18,351 nucleotides of DNA from an uncultured Collinsella sp. (lineage in GTDB: Bacteria > Actinomycetota > Coriobacteriia > Coriobacteriales > Coriobacteriaceae), in contig UQZI01000038.1 in assembly GCA_900545555.1 (NCBI GenBank), positions 1-18,351 of the forward strand. Direction: 5' to 3'. The stretch's first letter is position 1. Each line of letters opens with the position of its first letter. Positions 5,929 through 12,775 of this stretch are shown piece by piece. The translations under genes were made by a program, and so were the position numbers. A model generated the notes under the pieces. The model was given only the letters and a program-made list of their open reading frames with translations, was not told where the DNA came from and did no database searches.

Positions 5929-6697
5929 AGCCCACCCCGCGCACGGTCTGGATGATGCGGGCGCCGCCAGCGTCCTCGATCTTGGCACGCAGGTGCGCGA
6001 TGTGTACGTCGACGTTGTTGGTGTCGCCCACGTATTCGTAGCCCAGCGCCTCGTGCGCGATGCGCTCGCGCGTGAGCACGGTGCCGGCGTGCGCCATAAG
6101 TAGGGCGAGGACGTCGAACTCGCGGGCCGTGAGCGCGATGGGCGAGCCGCCGACCGTGACTTCGCGGCGGTCGGGGTCGAGCGCAACCGATCCCACGGTG
6201 AGTGTGGCAGGGGAGGGCGAGGCAGGGGTCTGGGCCATGTCACTGGCCGGGGGCATCGCGGTGGCCTTCTCGCCCGCGACGCCCGCCATGCCCGCTCCGG
6301 CGCCGACGCCAGCTACGCCCGAAGCCGCCCGCATGGCCTCCGAGCGCTTCAACGCCACGCGGATCCGTGCGAACAGCTCCTCAATCGCAAACGGCTTGGT
6401 CAGGTAATCGTCGGCGCCGGCATCGAGCCCAGCCACCTTGTCCATCACGGCATCGCGCGCGGTGACCATAATCACCGGCACATCCTTGTGCTTGCGGATG
6501 CGCCGCAGCACTTCCATACCGTTGAGCTGCGGCAACAGTACGTCGAGCAGAATCAGATCGTAGTCGCGCTCCAGCGCCAGGTCCACGGCGGTGCGGCCGT
6601 CGGCGGCGTGCTCTACCTGGTAACCCTCGTGCTCCAGCTCGAGCGTCACAAAGCGGGCGATTTTCTCCTCGTCCTCTACAATCAGGATTCGTGCCAT
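5912..6697 (-). CDS. OmpR/PhoB-family response regulator with long Ala/Gly/Pro-rich linker
   Basis: The receiver domain (about 1-120) has the acidic pair in VEDEE, the phosphoacceptor Asp52 (ILLDVLLPQ), Thr79 and Lys101 (LTKPF). The winged-helix DNA-binding domain (about 166-261) ends RIIQTVRGVGYVCRA, typical for the family. Between them lies a linker of about 45 residues rich in Ala, Gly, Met, Pro and Thr (122-165), where family members usually have 10-20. The protein is therefore 261 residues, longer than the normal 220-240. ATG 6695-6697 follows a GGGGG ribosome site. The gene lies 18 bp after the DUF4342 gene and overlaps the kinase gene. Confidence 0.92.
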   Translation of the reverse strand: MARILIVEDEEKIARFVTLELEHEGYQVEHAADGRTAVDLALERDYDLILLDVLLPQLNGMEVLRRIRKHKDVPVIMVTARDAVMDKVAGLDAGADDYLTKPFAIEELFARIRVALKRSEAMRAASGVAGVGAGAGMAGVAGEKATAMPPASDMAQTPASPSPATLTVGSVALDPDRREVTVGGSPIALTAREFDVLALLMAHAGTVLTRERIAHEALGYEYVGDTNNVDVHIAHLRAKIEDAGGARIIQTVRGVGYVCRA

Positions 6698-6715
6698 ACG
6701 TGCCCCCGTCTGCGA

Positions 6716-7258
6716 TTACTTGTCGTCGTTGAGATTTTGCTTGATGTCGTCTGCGGCGTCGGCGGCGTGATCCATCAGGTTATTGATGCTGCCGGGTACA
6801 TCACCGTCGCTGTCGATGCGGTAGCGCATGCCAAAGAACAGGCCAATCAGCATCAGCCATATCGTGGCGCCCCAGGCAAACAGCGCGACGATGGGGATCA
6901 GGATGGGAATGTTGAGGATGATCGCATCGCGGCGCGTGGCGATAAACTTGGTGTCCAGACTCAGGCGGAAGAGCTTTTTGAGGTACTCCCACACGCCGTC
7001 CATCTTCTTGGAGAAGTCGGTCTTTTCGCTCGACTTTTCGTAGGCGGCCTGCGCGGCGACCATCTCGGCAGAGGGCTCATCGACTGGTGCGGACTCTGTG
7101 GCGGCATGCGCCGATGTGGTCTGGGTCTTGCCCTGCGACTCAAGCCAAATGATGGCGTCCAGAACGTTGCCGTCGGCGGCGTCGAGCGCGGCCTTGGCAT
7201 CGGTGTAGCTCACGTTGCACTTGGTGCGGATGGTTTCAACTTTTTCGAGGTCGTCCAT
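6716..7258 (-). CDS. UBA-like/DUF4342 membrane protein, first gene of the two-component operon
   Basis: The protein of 180 residues begins with a UBA-like three-helix domain (about 3-43, VETIRTKCNVSYTDAKAAL then A-A-D-G-N-V-L-D-A-I-I-W-L-E), as in EF-Ts and DUF4342 proteins. A polar linker (44-85) leads to a conserved block around KKLFRLSLDTKFIATRR and one or two membrane segments (about 111-145), then a soluble charged tail. The family's role is unknown; the fold suggests protein binding at the membrane. AAGGACAG precedes ATG 7256-7258 at a good distance. The gene heads the operon with the response regulator and kinase, so it may modulate the kinase or be regulated along with it. Confidence 0.85.
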   Translation of the reverse strand: MDDLEKVETIRTKCNVSYTDAKAALDAADGNVLDAIIWLESQGKTQTTSAHAATESAPVDEPSAEMVAAQAAYEKSSEKTDFSKKMDGVWEYLKKLFRLSLDTKFIATRRDAIILNIPILIPIVALFAWGATIWLMLIGLFFGMRYRIDSDGDVPGSINNLMDHAADAADDIKQNLNDDK

Positions 7259-7279
7259 GACCTGTCCTTTCGTTCGATG

Positions 7280-7345
7280 GGCGTGACGCCGGGCGATCTG
7301 CCCGGGCGCGAGCGTTGCGTTCGGCGGCCTGCGTTGCGCGCCGCC
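7280..7345 (-). promoter_or_regulatory. GC-rich structured 5' leader of the DUF4342/two-component operon
   Basis: Between the likely promoter and the start codon lie about 110 bp with nested hairpins: GGCG-TGA-CGCC (7280-7290), CGGGC-GATCT-GCCCG (7290-7304) and GGCGGC/GCCGCC (7323-7345). Two of the stems share position 7290, so they exclude each other. No known riboswitch class is recognised. Confidence 0.35.
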
Positions 7346-7376
7346 GCCCCGCCCTCGGTCGAACTCTATAGTGCAG

Positions 7377-7404
7377 GTTATAGATTAAGCGATTCTTGAG
7401 CCAA
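7377..7404 (-). promoter_or_regulatory. Likely promoter of the DUF4342/two-component operon
   Basis: On the minus strand TTGGCT (7404-7399) and TATAAC (7382-7377) are 16 bp apart. A dyad TCTTG-AGC-CAAGA overlaps the -35 box and could be an operator. A second -10-like TATAGA lies at 7365-7370. Confidence 0.45.
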
Positions 7405-7473
7405 GATTAATGTTGGATGAGTTTTTGGGTGCGCGTGGGGGAGGGATAGGGGGTCATTATTAGTGCCGGCGGC

Positions 7474-7655
7474 GAGGTCTAATACTTTTCCCGAGAAGTG
7501 AACGAGCAAAATTGGACCCCCGAAGCATTGACACTTTGAGGGCGCCGTTCTCTGCGGTTTTGATGCCAGAATCCTGCGTTTATGCCGTTGAAAAATGCGG
7601 ATGCTCCAGGGGGCCAAAAAACAGACGTTCACTTCGCGGAAAAGTATTAGACCTC
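7474..7655. mobile_element. 182-bp MITE-like element with 30-31 bp terminal inverted repeats
   Basis: The left end (7474-7504) begins GAGGTCTAATACTTTTCC and continues to GAAGTGAACG. The right end (7626-7655) is its reverse complement with one base fewer. Similarity goes on inward for about 25 more bases (TTGG-CCCC-AGCAT on both sides). The inside codes for nothing convincing. I see no clear target-site duplication. Length, long terminal inverted repeats and lack of a gene fit a miniature inverted-repeat transposable element, or a long hairpin repeat. It lies between the divergent DUF4342 operon and the small membrane protein gene. Confidence 0.8.
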
Positions 7656-7816
7656 AATAGCGGGGGATGGGGTGCCGGTGCAAAACGGCGTCAAGGGTTG
7701 GTCGAGCAGGCGGTTTCCCCATGGATGTCCGCACGACATGTGACACTTACCCAGCCGTCCTGCTCTGCCGCGGCGGCATGTACCCAAACAACGACTCTCT
7801 AAGGAGTTCGATATTG

Positions 7817-8056
7817 ATGAGTGACAACGCAAAGCATCTCGCAAAGAAGTGCGTCAAGGACGCGGGGCCGTGCCTTGCGCTGTGCGCAGCCGGCGCAGCG
7901 GTCGCGCTGCTGGCTGTTCTGGGGCCATTCGACGTGCTCCGAAGTGCCAGTTCCCTGCACGTCATCATCGCCCTTGCCGGTGCCATGATGACCGGCGGCG
8001 TGCTCGATCTGATCTTTTGGGTGTTTGACCCGTTTGGATGGAAGAACGAGGGGTAA
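7817..8056 (+). CDS. Small two-segment membrane protein, function unknown
   Basis: The protein of 79 residues has a charged start (MSDNAKHLAKKCVKD) and two hydrophobic segments (about 17-41 and 48-71), ending FDPFGWKNEG. AAGGAG at 7801-7806 is 10 nt before ATG 7817; TTG 7814 in the same frame would be at 7 nt and adds one residue. No family is recognised. The 160 bp between the MITE-like element and this gene contain no other feature that I can support. The metallophosphoesterase follows after 85 bp. Confidence 0.65.
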   Translation: MSDNAKHLAKKCVKDAGPCLALCAAGAAVALLAVLGPFDVLRSASSLHVIIALAGAMMTGGVLDLIFWVFDPFGWKNEG

Positions 8057-8141
8057 GCCCTAAGGGATGGAAGGGCTGGAACGGTTAGCTTAGTAATCGT
8101 GCAGAATGCGGGCTAGCGACTTGCAGGGAAGTGGTGATCCG

Positions 8142-8867
8142 ATGACGGTCTATGTGACGGGCGACATTCACGGTGGGCTCGACATGCAAAAGCTGCGCGA
8201 CTGGGAGCTTGGGGATAGTCTGACGAGTGACGACTATCTCATCGTCGCCGGCGACTTTGGCTTTCCCTGGGATTTCTCTGCCGAGGAGTGCGCCGATATT
8301 GCTTGGCTGGAATCGCGTCCCTATACCGTGTTGTTCGTCGACGGCAACCACGAGCGTTTCGATCACTGGGCGGAGCGCCCCATGGAGTTGTGGCACGGTG
8401 GGCTGACGCAGCGCCTGTCGGATGCCTCGCCCATACGGCGACTGACGCGTGGCGAGGTTTTTGAGCTCGACGGCTCAACGATCTTTACCATGGGCGGCGC
8501 CACGAGCGTGGACAAGGAATACCGCATTCCGTATTCCAGCTGGTGGCCGCAGGAGCTTCCGGACGAGCGCAACTTTGAGGAGGCGCGGGCAAAGCTCGAC
8601 AGCGTGGGCTGGACGGTCGACTACGTGATCACCCACACCTGCTCTACGCGCATGCTTTCGTCCACGCTTTATCCAGCGCCCGGCTGGAATTGCCCCTCCG
8701 TTGATCGGCTTACGGCATTTTTCGATGAGCTGGAAGACCGCTTGGACTGCAAGCGCTGGTACTATGGGCATTTTCATCGGGATACCAACCCGGCCGAGCG
8801 CCACACCGTGCTCTACGACTGCATCGTTCGCTTGGGCGACGAACTCCAGCCCTGGGATGTTGCGTAG
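8142..8867 (+). CDS. Calcineurin-like metallophosphoesterase
   Basis: The protein of 241 residues has all five metal-binding blocks of the superfamily: GDIHGG (Asp8, His10), AGDFGFPWD (Asp38), DGNHERFD (Asn69, His70), ITHTCS (His165) and GHFHRD (His210, His212). Such enzymes use two metals to hydrolyse phosphomonoesters or diesters; nucleotides and phosphoproteins are common substrates, and the substrate here is unknown. No signal peptide is seen, so it is cytoplasmic. I start at ATG 8142, just before the first strand and with AGGGA about 10 nt upstream; the in-frame ATG at 8106 has no ribosome site. Its stop lies 15 bp from the stop of the convergent gluQ, with no terminator between. Confidence 0.88.
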   Translation: MTVYVTGDIHGGLDMQKLRDWELGDSLTSDDYLIVAGDFGFPWDFSAEECADIAWLESRPYTVLFVDGNHERFDHWAERPMELWHGGLTQRLSDASPIRRLTRGEVFELDGSTIFTMGGATSVDKEYRIPYSSWWPQELPDERNFEEARAKLDSVGWTVDYVITHTCSTRMLSSTLYPAPGWNCPSVDRLTAFFDELEDRLDCKRWYYGHFHRDTNPAERHTVLYDCIVRLGDELQPWDVA

Positions 8868-8882
8868 AGGCGGGGTGGCTGG

Positions 8883-9902
8883 CTACTCGACCGTTACAGT
8901 GATGTTCTCCCGATGCGCGCGGATGACGTCCCAGCTAAAGTGCTCGACCAGCTGCTCGGCGGTACGCGGCGTGGTGTCCGGCGCGATGCCTGTTTGCCCG
9001 GCGAGCCATCCCAACAGTGCCTCGGGTGTGCCAAAGCGGGTGCGGAGCTCGCCCAGGTCCAGATCGCGATCGCGCTTGGAAAGGCGGCGGCCGTCCGGCG
9101 ACATGAGCAGCGGGATGTGCGCGTAGCGCGGTGTGGGCAGTCCCAGCAGATGTTGCAGATAGATCTGGCGCGGCGTGGACCCCAGCAGGTCGCATCCGCG
9201 CACGACCTCGGTGACGCCCATGGCAGCGTCGTCGACCACCACGGCCAGCTGATAGGCAAACACGCCGTCGCTGCGGCGCACCAAAAAGTCGCCGCACTCG
9301 GTGGCGAGTGCCTCGCATTGGGCTCCGTACGTGCGGTCCACGAATTCGATCACGTCGCCGGCGAGGTCGTTGACGTCGGGCACACGCAGGCGCGTGGCCG
9401 GAGCGCGCAGGATGCTGTGGCGGGCAACCTCCTCGGCAGAAAGGCCTCGGCAGGCGCCGCGGTAGATGGGCGTGCCGTCGCTCGCGTGCGGCGCGCTCGC
9501 GGCGTGGAGTTCGGCGCGCGTGCAAAAGCAGGGATAGGTGAGGCCGGCGTCTTGTAGCTGGCGCAGGGCGCTTTCGTACAGGTCTAGACGATCGTGCTGG
9601 TAGTAGGGGCCTTCGTCCCACTCGAGCCTCAGCCAGGCCAGGTCGTCAATCAATTGGGCGGCAAGTTCCGGGCGCTTGCAGCGATCGTCCAGGTCCTCGA
9701 TACGCAATACGATGCTGCCGCCCTGGCTGCGGGCCGAAAGCCATACGCACAGGCAGCTGAACACGTTGCCCAAGTGCATGCGGCCCGAGGGCGACGGGGC
9801 AAAGCGGCCCACGACCGGCGCGAGGGCGGGAGCGAGCTTGCTGTTGGGCGCCGTCGACATGGCCACGGCGGGTGTTGCTATGTTGCATGCGTTGATATCC
9901 AT
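8883..9902 (-). CDS. gluQ: Glutamyl-Q tRNA(Asp) synthetase
   Basis: The protein is a class I synthetase catalytic core related to GluRS but without the anticodon-binding domains (339 residues). This is the hallmark of GluQ, which attaches glutamate to queuosine at position 34 of tRNA-Asp. It has GRFAPSPSGRMHLGN (32-46, the HIGH-type signature), RIEDLD (67-72), a zinc site of the GluQ type (Cys125-x-Cys127 and Tyr147-x3-Cys151) and RRLSKRD (272-278, the KMSKS-type loop). About 30 residues before the core are extra; ATG at 9858-9860 is a possible later start. No ribosome site precedes either. A -10 box 7 bp before ATG 9902 suggests a leaderless message, which favours the long form. Confidence 0.88.
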   Translation of the reverse strand: MDINACNIATPAVAMSTAPNSKLAPALAPVVGRFAPSPSGRMHLGNVFSCLCVWLSARSQGGSIVLRIEDLDDRCKRPELAAQLIDDLAWLRLEWDEGPYYQHDRLDLYESALRQLQDAGLTYPCFCTRAELHAASAPHASDGTPIYRGACRGLSAEEVARHSILRAPATRLRVPDVNDLAGDVIEFVDRTYGAQCEALATECGDFLVRRSDGVFAYQLAVVVDDAAMGVTEVVRGCDLLGSTPRQIYLQHLLGLPTPRYAHIPLLMSPDGRRLSKRDRDLDLGELRTRFGTPEALLGWLAGQTGIAPDTTPRTAEQLVEHFSWDVIRAHRENITVTVE

Positions 9903-9909
9903 GCGGACG

Positions 9910-9915
9910 AGTATA
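9910..9915 (-). promoter_or_regulatory. -10 box of gluQ placed for a leaderless transcript
   Basis: TATACT on the minus strand ends 7 nt before the A of ATG 9902, which is the usual distance from -10 box to transcription start. Together with the missing ribosome site this predicts transcription starting at the start codon. No good -35 is seen. Confidence 0.45.
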
Positions 9916-10045
9916 GCGCGGGGTGAGGTGAGGGGGCGTCGTCGATGCTCGCGAGTTGCCGAGGCTGCGTGTTGTGTTCGGCGGGCACCGACTCAACACC
10001 TCGATTACCGCCCCAAGCTCAGCCCCTTCAACCCCTCAAACGACA

Positions 10046-10081
10046 GAAACCCCGGCAGCTCTTCGCAACTGCCGGGGTTTC
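10046..10081. repeat. Perfect 13-bp stem-loop
   Basis: GAAACCCCGGCAG (10046-10058), a 10-nt loop and CTGCCGGGGTTTC (10069-10081) form a perfect stem. No T-tract follows on either strand, and no gene ends here on either strand, since both neighbours are divergent. A terminator is therefore unlikely unless an unseen small RNA is made nearby. It looks like an intergenic palindromic element. Confidence 0.6.
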
Positions 10082-10254
10082 CGCGGAAAAGGGGGACATA
10101 ATCCTCAAGCGAACGGCAAAGGGGCAAACCGTTTTCGCTCAACTGCTTTATGCCCCTCGCTCGCCGGCTTAATCGGCTCACGCCGCGCCCACACAAAGCC
10201 GCTACACCTGTGACGGAGCTATGAAGTGGTATCTATTGCCGGAGCGGGCTATGC

Positions 10255-10305
10255 CAAGGAGTGTCCCAGATTGCCGGCAGATAAGGAACGTCCCCAGGTG
10301 CCGGC
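10255..10305 (-). repeat. 51-bp dispersed repeat, copy 2
   Basis: On the minus strand it begins GCCGGCACCTGGGGACGTTC and aligns over its whole 51 bp, without gaps, with 1153-1203 (about 80% identity by eye). The second half-unit is more degenerate. It lies 113 bp before the DUF2207 start. Confidence 0.7.
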
Positions 10306-10417
10306 CGCGGGCGTGACTTTCGTCCCGTTTGATACTCCGCTGACCTAGATGTTCGTCACATGAACCCGCAAACGTGGGACAATGACGCTACTGGTATCAC
10401 AGACAAAGGATGTGCCT

Positions 10418-12364
10418 ATGAACGCCCCCGTTGCCAAGACCTGTCGGCAGCGCTGCCCGTTTGCGCGATTTGCTTCCATTTGCGCGCTCGTCGCGTGCGC
10501 GCTGCTGCTGTTGCCCGCCGTTGCGCGTGCCGACGGGTATTCCATGACCCAAACCTACATCAGTGCCACGGTCGAGGCCGATGGATCGCTGACCGTTGTC
10601 GAGGGACGCCAGTTTGATTTCGACGACGACATCAACGGCGTGTTTTGGGAGATCAATACGGGCTCCAACCAGCAGGGCGGCACGGCGGGCGTCGACGTGC
10701 TGAGTGTCGAGGAAGAGGACACCGCGTTTAACAAAGTCGATAGCGCGAACAAGGGCGACTCTGGCGTCTACACGGTCGAGCAGACCGGTGACGGCGTAAG
10801 GATTAAGGTGTTCAGCCCTCACGAGAGCGGCGACAGCGCAATCTACTACGTGAGCTACACCATGACCGGTGCGGTTATGAACTGGGCCGATACCGCCGAG
10901 CTCTACTGGAGGTTCGTGGGTGACGGCTGGTCTGCGGATTCCGATGACGTCGAGATGGAAGTGTGCTTCGCGAATGCCGCTGCCGGGACGGCGGCCGTCA
11001 AGGGCGATAACTTCCGCGCATGGGGCCATGGTCCGCTGACGGGCGACGTGTCGCTCGATGAGGACGAGCCCATGGTCACCTATACCATTCCCTGCGTGCA
11101 CCAGGGCGAATTCGCCGAGGCACGCATCGCCTTCCCTAGCGACTGGGTGCCGCAGCTTGCCGCTTCGGGCGAAGAGCGCATGTCAACGATCCTGAGCGAA
11201 GAGAAGGAATGGGCCGACGAAGCTAACGCCCGCCGTGAGCACGCGCGTGCGGTTGCCAGCGCGATTGCCGTGGTGTGTGTTGTTGTGGCGGTTGCCTATA
11301 CCGGTGTAATTGTGATGCTCAAGCTGCGCAGGCCCAAGCCCAAGCCGCTCTTCCAGGACGAGTACTTCCGCGATGTGCCCTCCGCCGATCATCCCGCGGT
11401 GCTTGCAACTCTTATGAGCTGGAACGACGTGCCCGATCAGGCATATATCGCCACGCTGATGAAGCTGACCGACGACCGCGTGATCAAGCTGGAAGAAGCG
11501 ACCGAGACCAAGAAGAAGGGTCTGCTCCGTCGCGAAAAAGAGGAGCAGACGTATCGCATCACAGTGACCGACGAGGCCTGGAAGGCTGCCAAGAAGGACG
11601 GCATCGATCGCGACGTGCTCAAGGTCTTCTTCGCTGGCGTTAAGCCCGATAAAGACGGCGTCCGTTCGCGCACGTTTAGCGAGCTGGAGGAGTATGCCAG
11701 CGAGCGTACTGAATCTGTTGGCGACAAGCTCGAGGACTATCAGAGCACGGTTAAGGGCAAGCTGGAGGAGCGCGAGTTTATCGCATCGGATGGCACTATC
11801 GCGATGGTGGCCGGCCTGGTTCTCGGCATCATCATTGTCTTTGGCATTTTGGGCTCTCTGTTCTATACCGACTTTGCGGACGCCAACGTCGGTGCCGCTA
11901 TGATTTCGATCCCCGTCACGATCGTGGGCTTTGTCCTGAGCTGCACCTTCCGCCGCTACACGCCGGAGGGCGCCGAGGTGGCGGCTCGCTGCAAGGCGCT
12001 CAAGCATTGGCTCGAGGACTTTACGCGTCTGAAGGAGGCCGTCCCCAGCGACCTGATCTTGTGGAACAAACTGCTGGTGATGGGCGTTGCCCTGGGCGTT
12101 TCGAAAGAAGTGCTGCGACAGCTGGCCGAGGCCGTGCCTGCGGACCTGCGCAACAGCGACGATTTCTACGACAACTACCCCTGCTACTGGTGGTATTACC
12201 ATCACTACGGCAACGAGTCCCCGCTCGATTCGTTCAACGATGTGTACCACGAGACCATCCACGAGCTGGCTTCGAGTTCCGATAGTTCGAGCGGCGGCAG
12301 CGGCGGCGGCTTTTCCGGTGGCGGCGGTGGCGGCGTCGGCGGAGGCGGCGGCGGAACGTTCTAG
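10418..12364 (+). CDS. DUF2207-domain membrane protein with Gly-rich C-terminus
   Basis: The protein of 648 residues has a signal peptide with a hydrophobic core and the cleavage motif AVARA-DG (after residue 38). An outer, beta-rich DUF2207 domain follows (about 40-260), then a membrane segment (about 280-302), a cytoplasmic charged region with two lysine-rich blocks, two more membrane segments (about 463-485 and 491-511), a cytoplasmic helical part, and a tail of serines and glycines (about 624-648, ending GGGGGGTF). This is the usual DUF2207 architecture; its function is unknown, though envelope biology is likely. AAAGGA lies 7 nt before ATG 10418. The in-frame ATG at 10382 would put charged residues before the signal peptide and lacks a ribosome site. 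It appears to be a single-gene unit. Confidence 0.88.
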   Translation: MNAPVAKTCRQRCPFARFASICALVACALLLLPAVARADGYSMTQTYISATVEADGSLTVVEGRQFDFDDDINGVFWEINTGSNQQGGTAGVDVLSVEEEDTAFNKVDSANKGDSGVYTVEQTGDGVRIKVFSPHESGDSAIYYVSYTMTGAVMNWADTAELYWRFVGDGWSADSDDVEMEVCFANAAAGTAAVKGDNFRAWGHGPLTGDVSLDEDEPMVTYTIPCVHQGEFAEARIAFPSDWVPQLAASGEERMSTILSEEKEWADEANARREHARAVASAIAVVCVVVAVAYTGVIVMLKLRRPKPKPLFQDEYFRDVPSADHPAVLATLMSWNDVPDQAYIATLMKLTDDRVIKLEEATETKKKGLLRREKEEQTYRITVTDEAWKAAKKDGIDRDVLKVFFAGVKPDKDGVRSRTFSELEEYASERTESVGDKLEDYQSTVKGKLEEREFIASDGTIAMVAGLVLGIIIVFGILGSLFYTDFADANVGAAMISIPVTIVGFVLSCTFRRYTPEGAEVAARCKALKHWLEDFTRLKEAVPSDLILWNKLLVMGVALGVSKEVLRQLAEAVPADLRNSDDFYDNYPCYWWYYHHYGNESPLDSFNDVYHETIHELASSSDSSSGGSGGGFSGGGGGGVGGGGGGTF

Positions 12365-12474
12365 CGAGCGCTTGCTTTGGGGTGGATCTTTCTGGGCGGT
12401 TGCCAGGGAAGATTCATCCCATTTTTGTGCATCGAAACGGGTCAAACTTTCCGCTGAGGACCTTCGCACAAGGG

Positions 12475-12511
12475 GCAGTGGACAAAAAATACCAAATATG
12501 AGTGCTGTTGC
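12475..12511 (+). repeat. 37-bp repeat, left member of an inverted pair
   Basis: The unit runs from GCAGTGGACAAAAAATA to CAAATATGAGTGCTGTTGC. The reverse complement of 12674-12710 matches it at 31 of 37 positions without gaps. Confidence 0.75.
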
Positions 12512-12540
12512 TGCGTTGGTCACATATGTTTGCACATAAT

Positions 12541-12587
12541 AATGGGCTCCTAATGAGAGTACTCCTCGTTAGGAGCCCATTTTATTG
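12541..12587. terminator. Strong intrinsic terminator after the DUF2207 gene
   Basis: AATGGGCTCCTAATGAG (12541-12557), a 7-nt loop AGTACTC, and CTCGTTAGGAGCCCATT (12565-12581) form a 17-bp stem with one G-U pair, followed by TTTATTG. It serves the DUF2207 transcript. In the other direction the run is ATTATTATG, weaker, but it may also stop the GNAT transcript. Confidence 0.88.
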
Positions 12588-12673
12588 AACATTTGGGGAG
12601 TTACGTCAGCTCGTGCAGCTGGTCGTCATGCCTATAAGCATCAAAAATGCCCCGAATCGCTGCTACTAAAAAG

Positions 12674-12710
12674 GTAACAGTACTCATATTTGATGTTTTT
12701 TGACCACAGC
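12674..12710 (-). repeat. 37-bp repeat, right member of an inverted pair
   Basis: Read on the minus strand it goes from GCTGTGGTCAAAAAACA to CAAATATGAGTACTGTTAC, six mismatches from the left member. The pair and what lies between span 236 bp. Confidence 0.75.
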
Positions 12711-12775
12711 TATTTGCAGATCACCAAGGCTACTCATTGGGGACAGACTTAAATGACTAGGTGTGGCTGCTTGGG

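Larger units (their letters stand above)
9916..10417. other. Gene-free region with hairpins and a dispersed repeat
   Basis: About 500 bp separate the divergent gluQ and DUF2207 genes. I see no protein-like frame with a start site. It holds a perfect 13-bp hairpin (10046-10081), a weaker 7-bp dyad AGGGGCA/TGCCCCT near 10110-10160, and copy 2 of the 51-bp repeat (10255-10305). The last 110 bp must contain the DUF2207 promoter, but no box is good enough to name. Confidence 0.6.
12365..12775. other. Gene-free region between convergent DUF2207 and GNAT genes
   Basis: About 410 bp without a supportable gene. It contains an inverted pair of 37-bp repeats (12475-12511 and 12674-12710), a strong terminator between them (12541-12587) and a TTGGGGACAGACTT word (12737-12750) that resembles the GGGGACAG core of the 51-bp repeat. 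The composition is AT-richer than the flanking genes. Confidence 0.6.

Noticed and set aside
5929..6243. Upstream extension of the histidine kinase frame
   Set aside because: It lies inside the response regulator gene; the extra residues are Pro/Ser/Arg-rich with no domain. ATG 5928 with a ribosome site is better.
7512..7802. Protein of 96 residues spanning the right part of the MITE-like element
   Set aside because: No ribosome site or domain, and it crosses the element boundary.
10046..10081. Terminator of a gene in the gluQ-DUF2207 gap
   Set aside because: Both neighbouring genes point away, no gene ends here, and no T-tract follows the stem.
11183..12535. Open frame of 450 codons antisense to the DUF2207 gene
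   Set aside because: Shadow of the DUF2207 gene; its Ala-rich stretch is only the reverse of the Gly-rich tail.
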